In this document: piece after piece, positions 41,815 through 49,219 of the stretch
Layout of the letters: each line of letters begins with the position of its first letter
Numbering within the stretch: position 1 is the stretch's first letter
Source of the DNA: CAZUZD01 sp964624465
Lineage (GTDB): Bacteria; Planctomycetota; Planctomycetia; Isosphaerales; Isosphaeraceae
Length of the DNA: 52,472 nt
NCBI GenBank assembly: GCA_964624465.1
Contig: CAZUZD010000010.1
Location: 1-52,472 of the forward strand
Reading direction: 5' to 3'
Translations under genes and position numbers: made by a program
Notes under the pieces: generated by a model
What the model was told of the DNA's origin: nothing
Databases searched by the model: none
What the model saw: only the letters and a program-made list of their open reading frames with translations

Positions 41815-42573
41815 ATGATACACACCATGCCCCCCACCCTCGCCATCGTCGGCGGGCTGATCTTCCTGGCGGCCCAGCTCTACCCCAGCGTCGGCCACGC
41901 CGGGGCGTCGGGCTACCTGGCGGTGATGGGGCTCTGCGGCGTGTCGGCGGCGGTGATGAAGCCGACGGCGTTGACGCTGAACATCCTGGTGGCCTCGATC
42001 GCCACCGTGAGGTTCTGCCGGGCCGGTTGCTTCTCCTGGCCGCTGTTCTGGCCCTTCGCCCTGCCGGCGGTCCCGGCGGCCTTCGTCGGCGGTGCCGTGA
42101 CCCTGCCCGGCCAGGTCCACAAGCCCGCCGTCGGCGTGATCCTTCTCTTCGTCGCCTCCAGGGTCTTGAGGGCCGCACCGGCGGCCTCGACGACGGTGAC
42201 TCCTGGAGGGCCGGTGCCCCTGCCGGCGGCCCTCGCCTCGGGGGCCGGCATCGGGCTGCTGTCGGGCTTGACCGGGACCGGCGGCGGGATCTTCCTGACG
42301 CCGCTGCTGGTCCTCATGGGCTGGGCCGATGCGAAGCGATCGGCTGGGGTCTCCGCCGCCTTCATCCTGGCCAACTCCGTCGCCGGGCTCGCCGGGCGGC
42401 TGTCCTCGCTGGCGGCCCTGCCCGGAGCCATCCCCTACTGGGCCGTGGCCGCAGGTCTCGGGGGCATCCTCGGGGCCGAGTTCGGCAGCCGGCGTCTGGG
42501 CAATGTTACGCTCCGGCGGCTCCTGGCGGTGGTGCTGATCATCGCCGGGCTGAAACTGGTGCTCGTGGCGTGA
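41815..42573 (+). CDS. Second TauE/SafE-family permease
   Basis: 252 residues with about seven or eight hydrophobic segments. The two signature repeats are IFLAAQLYPSVGHAGASGYL and GAGIGLLSGLTGTGGGIFLT. It is shorter than the first TauE/SafE protein of the window and not closely similar. In-frame ATGs at 41815 and 41827 are both possible starts. It is divergent from the YnfA gene across 64 bp. The family carries sulfite and organosulfur anions; its place beside the ars genes could indicate a thiol-arsenic or oxyanion role, but nothing in the sequence proves it. Confidence 0.82.
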   Translation: MIHTMPPTLAIVGGLIFLAAQLYPSVGHAGASGYLAVMGLCGVSAAVMKPTALTLNILVASIATVRFCRAGCFSWPLFWPFALPAVPAAFVGGAVTLPGQVHKPAVGVILLFVASRVLRAAPAASTTVTPGGPVPLPAALASGAGIGLLSGLTGTGGGIFLTPLLVLMGWADAKRSAGVSAAFILANSVAGLAGRLSSLAALPGAIPYWAVAAGLGGILGAEFGSRRLGNVTLRRLLAVVLIIAGLKLVLVA

Positions 42574-42604
42574 GGGCCATCCGAGGCCCAATTGACCACG
42601 AGGA

Positions 42605-42638
42605 ATTCCACGCCCAGGCCCTACATAGGGCGTGGAAT
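42605..42638. promoter_or_regulatory. 11-bp perfect inverted repeat over a start codon
   Basis: ATTCCACGCCC and GGGCGTGGAAT flank 12 bases. The GTG start of the PP-loop gene lies inside the right arm, so the RNA hairpin would hide the start, and as DNA it would be a good operator. This is not seen at the remnant copy near 10.5 kb, which lacks the 5' end. Confidence 0.65.
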
Positions 42639-43483
42639 CAACCAAGACTTATCACATCCTCAACCTGGGCGCAGGGGTCCAGTCCACCGCCCTCTACCTG
42701 ATGTTCCTCAACGGCGAGTTGGACGAGCAGCTCGACTACGCCGCCTTCGCCGATACGCAAGAAGAGCCCGAGTCTGTCTACGGCCACCTGGGGTGGCTCC
42801 GCTCGCTGGGCGGCCCGCCGATCCTCACCGCCTCGGCGGGCAAGCTGGGCGACGACCTGATCCACGGCAAGAACTCGACCGGCGGGCGATTCGCCTCGAT
42901 CCCGGCCTTCACGTCGGCCACGCCGGGCGTCACCGGCGGCATGCTGCGGCGGCAATGCACCTCCGACTACAAGATCAACGTCGTCGAGCAGGTCATCCGC
43001 CGCCAGGTGGTCGGCCTGGAGTATCGCCAGCGGATGCCGAAGGGAGTAAAGGTCGTCCAGTACTTCGGCCTGTCCCATGACGAGCCCCGGCGGGCCGCAA
43101 AGGTCAAGGCCCGGTTCGTGGGCCACCCCTGGGGCGAGGGCCGGTTCCCGCTCTTCGACGACGAGTTGACCAGGACGGACTGCGTGGACTACCTGAAGAA
43201 GCAGACGATCCCGCACGAGGTGCCCAGGAGCGCCTGCGTGTCCTGCCCGTTCAAGAGCAACTTCGAGTGGCGGCACCTGCGGGATTCGGACCCGGCGGGC
43301 TGGGCGAGGGCCGTCGAGGTGGACGAGGCCCTGCGCCGGCCCGGAACCGTCGCCAACCGCAGCCTGGAGCAGAGCATGTACCTCCACCGCTCCTGCCTGC
43401 CCCTGGTCGAGGTGGACCTCGGCGGCAGGGACGTGACCGGCGGGGTCTCACAGGGTGAGTGCGAGGGGATGTGCGGGCTCTGA
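42632..43483 (+). CDS. PP-loop ATPase-like protein (PAPS-reductase family) with Fe-S-type cysteines
   Basis: 283 residues from a GTG start. The N-terminal PP-loop is NLGAGVQSTALYLMF, a variant of SGGxDS seen in phage and plasmid members. Further conserved pieces are FADTQEEPESVYGHL and MLRRQCTSDYKINVVEQVIR. Cysteine motifs in SACVSCPFKSNFEWRHL and at the end, GECEGMCGL, together with RRQCTSD, could bind a 4Fe-4S cluster. The family includes sulfate-assimilation reductases, tRNA-thiolation enzymes and the DndC/SspD proteins of DNA phosphorothioation. This length and ending match none of the well-known enzymes exactly. No partner genes (dnd, ssp, cys) are adjacent. A decayed 3' copy is present near 10.5 kb. 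Confidence 0.78.
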   Translation: MESTKTYHILNLGAGVQSTALYLMFLNGELDEQLDYAAFADTQEEPESVYGHLGWLRSLGGPPILTASAGKLGDDLIHGKNSTGGRFASIPAFTSATPGVTGGMLRRQCTSDYKINVVEQVIRRQVVGLEYRQRMPKGVKVVQYFGLSHDEPRRAAKVKARFVGHPWGEGRFPLFDDELTRTDCVDYLKKQTIPHEVPRSACVSCPFKSNFEWRHLRDSDPAGWARAVEVDEALRRPGTVANRSLEQSMYLHRSCLPLVEVDLGGRDVTGGVSQGECEGMCGL

Positions 43484-43487
43484 GAGG

Positions 43488-43760
43488 ACGACCGGGCGCA
43501 GTTGGCGACCTGGCGGATCATCGCCTCCAGCTTCGTGAAGTCGATCGGCTTGGTCATGTGGTTCGTGAAACCCGGCCTCCCGGCTCCGGCGGATGTCCTC
43601 GTCCATGCCGTAGCCGGTCAGGGCGATGGCCGGGACCGACCGCACCGCCCTGACCCTCCGCATCAAGTCGAGCCCGGTGCCGTCGGGGAGGCCGATGTCG
43701 CTGATGATCAGGTCGAAGCCGTCGGCCCGCCGGAACGCCTCCCAGGCGTCGGCGGTTGAC
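43488..43760 (-). pseudogene. Receiver-domain remnant of a hybrid kinase
   Basis: The minus strand reads DGFDLIISDIGLPDGTGLDL, RSVPAIALTGYGMDEDIRRS and, after a frame slip at REAGF, MTKPIDFTKLEAMIRQVANC. This corresponds closely to the last receiver of the giant kinase (IVSDIGLPDGSGLELM, LTGYGMEEDIRRSREAGF, LTKPIDFAKLEAMIRQVA). Only the C-terminal two-thirds of the domain remains, with one frameshift and no start, so it is a dead fragment. It lies between the PP-loop gene and the second kinase. Confidence 0.8.
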
Positions 43761-43936
43761 GAGCCAGGCGGTCATCTCAGGCTCCTTGACGATCGATTTA
43801 CTGTCCGTCAGCCGATAAGGGATCTGGAGGCATCTTCAAACCGGATTTGATACGATCGTCGCCACGGAACTTCAGGAGAAGAGATAAGGAAAGCGATCCA
43901 CAGACCGCCCTCGGGTCGGGGATCGCTCGGGATGTC

Positions 43937-46900
43937 ATGATGCTCAGCCTGCCTCGCTCGACGTGGCCCCGTTACGGGCTCGCCGTCGCCTCCGTCGTCG
44001 TGGCGGTAGCCATCCGGCTCGCCCTCGACCCGGTGCTGGGCGACCTGTTCCCCTTCGCCACCCTGTTCTTCGCCGTCCTGATCGTCGCCGGGTACGCTGG
44101 CCATGGCCCCGCCCTGCTGGCGACAGGGTTGGGGGCCGTCCTCTCGGCACGCTTCCTACTGCCGCCCCGTGACAGCCTCACCGTCCGGGGGGTCGAGAAT
44201 CAGGCCGGGCTGGCGCTCTACCTCGTCGTCGGCCTGGGAATCGCCCTGTTCGGCGGGGCGTTGCGGGACGCCAGGAAGCGGGCCAGGAGGGACGCCGACG
44301 AGGCCGTCCAGCAGCGTGAGCAGTTGCGGATCACCCTCGCCAGCATCGGCGATGCCGTGCTCGTCACCGACGCCGAGGGCCGGGTCAGGTCGCTGAACCC
44401 GGTCGCCGAGGCGCTCACTGGGTGGACCTCGCAGGAGGCGGCGGGCCAGCCCCTCCCTGCGGTCTTCAGCATCGTCAACGAGGAGACCCGCCGGGAGGTC
44501 GAGAACCCCGCCCTCCGGGCGCTGCGTGAGGGCGTAATCGTCGGCATGGCCAACCACACCATCCTGATCTCGAAAGACGGCATGGAGCGGCCCATCGACG
44601 ACAGCGCCGCACCCATCCGGGATGATCGGGGCCGGGTGTCCGGCGTGGTGCTCACCTTCCGGGACGTGACGGCGAGGCGGCGGCAGGAGAACCTGCTGCG
44701 GGAGGGCGAGCAACGGACCCGATCCATCCTGGAGTCGATCACCGACGCCTTCTTCGCCGTGGACCGGGCCTGGCGGTTCACCTACGTGAACCGCCAAGCC
44801 GAGCGTGTCTTGGATCGCCGGCCGGGCGACCTCCTCGGCAAGGTCCTCTGGGACGAATACCCCGGACTGGCCGGCAGCGAGTTCGAGCGGGCCTACCGCC
44901 GGGCCGACGACGAGCGGGTCGCCGTCTCGTTCACGTCGTACTATCCCGATCACGACCGCTGGTACGAGGTTTACTGCTACCCGGCCCCGGACGGGCTCTC
45001 GGTCTACTTCCGTGACGTGACCGGGCGGGTGCGGGCCGAGGAGCGGGAGCGGCGGCTCCTGGCGGCGTCCGAGCGGCTGCGCCGCACCTACGAGACGGCC
45101 CTGTCGAACACCCCCGACTTCAACTACATCTTCGACCTCGACGGCCGCTTCACCTACGTCAACGCCGCCCTCCTGGGCCTCTGGCGGAAGGGCCTGGACG
45201 AGGCGGTGGGCCGGGACTTCTTCGACCTCGGCTACCCGCCCGAGTTGGCGGCACGCCTGCAACGGCAGATCAGGCAGGTGATCGACACCAGGCAGCCGGT
45301 ACGGGACGACACGCCCTACACGAGCCACCTGGGAGAGCGGATGTACGAGTACATCTTCGTGCCGGTGCTGGGGGCGGGCGGCGAGGTCGAGGCGGTCGCC
45401 GGCTCGACCCGTGACATCACCGAGCGGAAGCGGGCCGAGGAGGCTCTGAGGCGGGGCGAGGAGCGGCTGCGGCTGATCGTGGAGAGCGCCGCCGACTATG
45501 CCATCTTCACCCTGGACCTGGACGGCAAGGTCGCCACCTGGAACTCGGGGGCGAGGAACCTGCTCGGCTACGAGGAACAGGAGATCGTCGGCCGGGACGG
45601 CAGCATCCTGTTCATCCCCGAGGACATCGAGCGGGGCGTCCCCGAGCAGGAGATTGAGAAGGCGCTGGACCGGGGCCGGGCCGAGAACGAGCGATGGCAT
45701 GTGCGGAATGACGGGACACGGTTCTGGGCCAGCGGACTGCTGATGCCAATGCGGGATGGCGGCGGGGCCGTCGGCCTGCTGAAGATCATGAGGGACACGA
45801 CCGAGCAGAAGCGGACCGAGCAGGAGTTGGAGGTGAGCCGGGAGCGGCTGGACCTCGTGGTCAACTCCAGCGAGGTCGGCCTGTGGTACTGCGACCTGCC
45901 GTTCGACGGGCTGGTCTGGAACCCGAAGTGCAAGGAGCACTTCGGCCTGGCCCCGGACGCCGAGGTGACGATCGACACGTTCTACGAGCGCATCCACCCC
46001 GAGGACCGGGAGGTGACAAGGCGGGCCATCGAGCGGTCGATCGGGGACCGCAGCGAGTACGACGCCGAGTTCCGCACGGTCGATCCGCAGGGGCGGGTGC
46101 GGTGGGTCCGGGCCATCGGCCAGCCGTTCTACGACGTGGAGGGGACGCCGCTGCGGTTCGACGGGATCACGGTGGACGTGACCGGGCGGATCGAGCAGGA
46201 GCAGGCGCTCCGGGAAGCCGACCGCCGCAAGGACGAGTTCCTGGCGACATTGGCGCACGAGTTACGCAACCCGCTGGCCCCGATCCGCAACGCCCTGCAC
46301 CTGATGAGGCGGCCCGACGGCGACGGCGAGATGGAGTCGGAGAGGGCGATGGCCGAGCGGCAGGTGACGCACCTGGCACGCCTGATCGACGACCTGATGG
46401 ACGTGGCCCGCATCTCACAGGGCAAGATCGACTTGCACCGGGAGGCCGTGGACCTGGCCACGATCGTCAGCCAGTCGGTCGAGACGGCCCGACCCCAGAT
46501 CGACGACCGACGCCACCGGCTGACCGTATCGCTCCCCGGCGAGGCGATCAGGCTGGAGGCCGACCCGACGAGGCTGGAGCAGGTGCTCTGGAACCTGCTG
46601 AACAATTCCGCCAAGTACACCGAGCCGGGCGGTGAGATCACGCTCACGGTCGAGCCCGATGGCGGCGAGGCGGTCCTGCGTGTGCAAGACACGGGCATCG
46701 GGATCAGGCCCGAGATGCTGCCGAACGTCTTCGACATGTTCGTCCAGGTCGATGACCACAAGGGCCACAGCCAGGGCGGGCTGGGGATCGGGCTGAGCCT
46801 GGTGCGGACGCTGGTGGAGATGCACGGCGGGTCGATCGCAGCCCACAGCGAGGGGCCGGGCATGGGCAGCGAGTTCGTCGTTCGGCTGCCGATCCTCGCA

Positions 46901-47338
46901 CGGGCCAAGGGGAAGGACACGCAGGCCCGAGGCCATCACGGTGGGCCGGCCGACAGGCCGCCGTCCCGTCGCATCCTGGTCGTGGACGACAACGTGGACG
47001 CCGCCAGGAGCCTGGCGAGGCTGCTGGCGAGGCTTTACGACCAGGAGGTGCGGGTCGCCCACGACGGCCCCGAGGCCCTGGCCATCGCCGGGGAGTTCTT
47101 GCCCGAAGTCGTCCTGCTGGACATCGGGCTGCCGGGGATGGACGGCAACGAGGTGGCCAGGCGGCTGCGGTTGAGGCCGGAGTTTCGCCGAGCGTTGCTC
47201 GTGGCACTGACGGGCTGGGGTCAGGAGGACGACGTGGCGAGGTCCAAGGAGGCGGGCTTTGATCATCATCTGGTCAAGCCGGCGGACCCCGACGCTCTGA
47301 AGGGGCTGCTGGAGGGTTGGCAGGCGGACCCGGACTGA
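43937..47338 (+). CDS. Membrane hybrid sensor histidine kinase (4-TM, PAS array, HisKA, HATPase, REC)
   Basis: 1133 residues from the ATG at 43937; the frame is open upstream, but those codons do not look like protein. The N-terminal membrane part resembles DUF4118/KdpD (YGLAVASVVVAVAIRLAL, LFPFATLFFAVLIVAGYAGH, AGLALYLVVGLGIALFGGAL). Five PAS-type domains follow (GDAVLVTDAEGRVRSLN, TDAFFAVDRAWRFTYVN, PDFNYIFDLDGRFTYVN, ADYAIFTLDLDGKVATWN and EVGLWYCDLPFDGLVWN). HisKA has H774 in LAHELRNPLAP; HATPase has NLLNNSAKYTEPGG and GGLGIGLSLVRTLVEMHGG; the C-terminal receiver has D1062 in LLDIGLPGMDG. It lacks a DNA-binding output. A stand-alone CheB follows 97 bp downstream. Confidence 0.92.
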   Translation: MMLSLPRSTWPRYGLAVASVVVAVAIRLALDPVLGDLFPFATLFFAVLIVAGYAGHGPALLATGLGAVLSARFLLPPRDSLTVRGVENQAGLALYLVVGLGIALFGGALRDARKRARRDADEAVQQREQLRITLASIGDAVLVTDAEGRVRSLNPVAEALTGWTSQEAAGQPLPAVFSIVNEETRREVENPALRALREGVIVGMANHTILISKDGMERPIDDSAAPIRDDRGRVSGVVLTFRDVTARRRQENLLREGEQRTRSILESITDAFFAVDRAWRFTYVNRQAERVLDRRPGDLLGKVLWDEYPGLAGSEFERAYRRADDERVAVSFTSYYPDHDRWYEVYCYPAPDGLSVYFRDVTGRVRAEERERRLLAASERLRRTYETALSNTPDFNYIFDLDGRFTYVNAALLGLWRKGLDEAVGRDFFDLGYPPELAARLQRQIRQVIDTRQPVRDDTPYTSHLGERMYEYIFVPVLGAGGEVEAVAGSTRDITERKRAEEALRRGEERLRLIVESAADYAIFTLDLDGKVATWNSGARNLLGYEEQEIVGRDGSILFIPEDIERGVPEQEIEKALDRGRAENERWHVRNDGTRFWASGLLMPMRDGGGAVGLLKIMRDTTEQKRTEQELEVSRERLDLVVNSSEVGLWYCDLPFDGLVWNPKCKEHFGLAPDAEVTIDTFYERIHPEDREVTRRAIERSIGDRSEYDAEFRTVDPQGRVRWVRAIGQPFYDVEGTPLRFDGITVDVTGRIEQEQALREADRRKDEFLATLAHELRNPLAPIRNALHLMRRPDGDGEMESERAMAERQVTHLARLIDDLMDVARISQGKIDLHREAVDLATIVSQSVETARPQIDDRRHRLTVSLPGEAIRLEADPTRLEQVLWNLLNNSAKYTEPGGEITLTVEPDGGEAVLRVQDTGIGIRPEMLPNVFDMFVQVDDHKGHSQGGLGIGLSLVRTLVEMHGGSIAAHSEGPGMGSEFVVRLPILARAKGKDTQARGHHGGPADRPPSRRILVVDDNVDAARSLARLLARLYDQEVRVAHDGPEALAIAGEFLPEVVLLDIGLPGMDGNEVARRLRLRPEFRRALLVALTGWGQEDDVARSKEAGFDHHLVKPADPDALKGLLEGWQADPD

Positions 47339-47435
47339 GCGTCCAAGGGACACCGGGACGATCCGGCGATCCCCGATTCATCGTGGCTCACTGATTCGTG
47401 GGCCACATCTTCAAGTCGAACGTCATGTCCCGAAG

Positions 47436-48065
47436 GTGAGCACGTTGCCCGGTGAAAATCTCCCGCAGCACCTCGACCCTACCGTACCCTCCTTCCCGGT
47501 CATCGCCCTGGCGGCCTCGGCAGGCGGACTGGACGCCCTCAGTCGCATCCTCTCGGACCTGCCCGCTGACTTCCCCGCCGCCCTGCTCGTCGTCCTGCAC
47601 CGGACAGCACAGAAGCCGAACATGCTCGTGAAGATCCTGGACGCCGCTACGCCGTTGGCGGTGAAGTGGGCCGAGGAGGGTGACGCCCTTCGTATGGGGA
47701 CGGTCTTCGTCGCCGTCCCCGACCGGCACCTGCTCGTGACTCCGGGGGGAACGCTCTCCCTCGTCCAGTCCGAGAAGGTGAAGTACGTCCGGCCTTCCGC
47801 CGACAATCTCTTCCTGTCGATGGCGGCCAACCTGAAGGGTCGGGCCGTGGCCGTCGTGCTGACAGGGCACGACGGGGATGGCAGTGGCGGGCTCGGGGCT
47901 ATCCATCGGAACGGTGGCCATGTCATCGCCCAGGAACCGGGGACGGCAGATGCGCCGAGCATGCCCCTGGCCGCCATCGCCACCGGGGTCGTCGATCGGG
48001 TCGTCCCTCTGGGGGAAATCGCTGCGACCCTCGTGGCCGTGGTTGCGGACAGGACCGGAGGGTGA
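47436..48065 (+). CDS. Stand-alone CheB methylesterase domain protein
   Basis: 209 residues from a GTG preceded by CGAAGG. It is the catalytic domain of CheB without a receiver: the Ser in VIALAASAGGLDALSRIL, the His in LLVVLHRTAQ and the Asp in VVLTGHDGDGSGGLGAI make the known triad. The ending TADAPSMPLAAIATGVVDRV is typical. CheB removes methyl groups from receptor glutamates. Domains like this also occur at the front of CheB/CheR-PAS kinases and in non-chemotaxis signalling. No receptor or CheR is adjacent; the only local partner is the membrane hybrid kinase, so it may modulate that signalling. Confidence 0.88.
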   Translation: MSTLPGENLPQHLDPTVPSFPVIALAASAGGLDALSRILSDLPADFPAALLVVLHRTAQKPNMLVKILDAATPLAVKWAEEGDALRMGTVFVAVPDRHLLVTPGGTLSLVQSEKVKYVRPSADNLFLSMAANLKGRAVAVVLTGHDGDGSGGLGAIHRNGGHVIAQEPGTADAPSMPLAAIATGVVDRVVPLGEIAATLVAVVADRTGG

Positions 48066-48305
48066 GACGCCGCTCGACTGCGCCGATGCGCAACCCGGCG
48101 GCCTCGCCGAAGGCGACGACCATGCTGGGCTTGTCCTCTTGCCGCTTCGGCAGTTGTTTTCCAAATATGTTCCGTTTTTTTTGAGTTTTTGTGATCGGCT
48201 TCCAGTATGATCGCAGGACACCCGGTGCGGAACAGCGGGTGGAAAGAGCCCCGTCGCCCGAGGTGAGAATCTTGGGCGGCGGGGTTAACTCATAATTCCA
48301 ACATG
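48066..48305. other. AT-rich intergenic stretch with a long imperfect hairpin
   Basis: No gene is apparent. An AT-rich segment (CCAAATATGTTCCG, then runs of T) suggests a promoter or junction. At 48249-48284, CCCCGTCGCCC and GGGCGGCGGGG make an 11-bp stem with one G-U pair and a 14-base loop. TTAACTCATAATTCCA follows. It may be a transcription end for the decayed genes on the minus strand. Confidence 0.45.
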
Positions 48306-48478
48306 TCACGATCCCTGGTCCGCCACGCCAAGCCGCCTCACCTTCATCCCGTTGCGGTCCCGCAACGATCGCAACTCGTCCCGTCCGCCGCCCCAAATGA
48401 CGATTTCGCTGACATGCTGATCGGACAGCCCTCCTGCGGGAAGATGGAGCCCCTCGCCGACGCTGCGGGCGGACCGTG
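48306..48478 (-). pseudogene. 3' fragment of an unrecognised gene fused to the HDAC fragment
   Basis: In the frame next to the deacetylase fragment the minus strand reads LPAGGLSDQHVSEIVIWGGG, then RDELRSLRDRNGMKVRRLGV before a stop. The composition looks like a real protein end, but I recognise no family. It joins the deacetylase fragment with a frame change and no start codon, so it is a second broken piece. Confidence 0.35.
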
Positions 48479-48756
48479 CCGATCACCCAGGCGGGTAGGC
48501 GGCGGACGACCGGCACCTCCGGGATGCCGGTCAGGTCGTCGGGCCGCCGGAGCGACCGCAGATAGTCCTCGGCGTGGACGTTAAGCAGATCGCTGCGGAT
48601 AGCCGGTCGGGGCCTCACGAAGTCCCTGGGCCGCCGCAGGCCACGTGCGACGAGGGCATCCTGGATGCGGCGGTACTTTCGGCCGTCGAAGGGGTGGAGC
48701 CGCTCCAGGCCGAAAGCCGTGATGTTGTAGCGGGGGTGGTAGACGATCGGGATCAT
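48478..48756 (-). pseudogene. N-terminal fragment of a histone-deacetylase-family gene
   Basis: The ATG at 48756 opens a frame beginning MIPIVYHPRYNITAFGLERL and HPFDGRKYRRIQDAL, which is the N-terminus of bacterial acetoin-utilisation/histone-deacetylase-like amidohydrolases, followed by LLNVHAEDYLRSLRRPDDL and VRRLPAW. After about 93 residues the homology stops; the HH, GGG and D metal-site motifs of the catalytic centre are missing. The rest of the frame is nonsense. The gene is truncated and cannot be active. Confidence 0.7.
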
Positions 48757-49189
48757 GTTCGGGACTCGGGGCCTTCGGGGGCGACGAACGCCCGGAGCGG
48801 TCGGATTCGGCGGAAAGCCGGAAAGTCGGATCACCGTCGTCGATCACCGGATTCTCAAGAGGTGAGTGATGGGCCGCACCAGGGCGGGAAGTCCCATCTC
48901 CGTTGTTCAACATCAGGAAAGACGATCGATCCGCCCCCCGCCGACCTGCTTTCGCCTCGAACAGCCCTCGTAGCGATAGCATCGCACCTTCACGGCCCAA
49001 TCGGGCGTTGCGGCCTCCCCCCTTCAGACGCTCCATGGCACGATCTGCGGCATTCTCGGCCATGGTGCCCCCCAGGGTCCATCCGGTCTTGGAGTCGCCT
49101 CGGCGGGCATCCTGGCCCTCCATGTTCAACGCTTTGCCCTCGATCCAGAGCCGGATGCTTTCCGAGACCCACGCCTCCTCCGTGCTCAC
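48581..49189 (-). CDS. Hypothetical protein, 5' part plausible, 3' part overlaps HDAC fragment
   Basis: A GTG at 49189 opens a frame of 202 residues. The first 110 or so look protein-like (STEEAWVSESIRLWIEGKAL, MAENAADRAMERLKGGGRNA). The remainder is Pro/Arg-rich and lies over the deacetylase fragment in another frame, so it is probably not native. I recognise no domain. It starts 31 bp after the polymerase-like gene on the same strand and may be a small accessory gene whose original 3' end was lost when the fragments downstream were joined. Confidence 0.3.
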   Translation of the reverse strand: MSTEEAWVSESIRLWIEGKALNMEGQDARRGDSKTGWTLGGTMAENAADRAMERLKGGGRNARLGREGAMLSLRGLFEAKAGRRGADRSSFLMLNNGDGTSRPGAAHHSPLENPVIDDGDPTFRLSAESDRSGRSSPPKAPSPEHDPDRLPPPLQHHGFRPGAAPPLRRPKVPPHPGCPRRTWPAAAQGLREAPTGYPQRSA

Positions 49190-49219
49190 CCGGTCACCAC
49201 CTTGAGACCCCGGCCGTCC

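Noticed and set aside
48241..48305. tRNA-like CTCATAA anticodon-loop string after a GC hairpin
   Set aside because: The flanking bases do not form a five-base anticodon stem or D and T arms, so it is not a tRNA.
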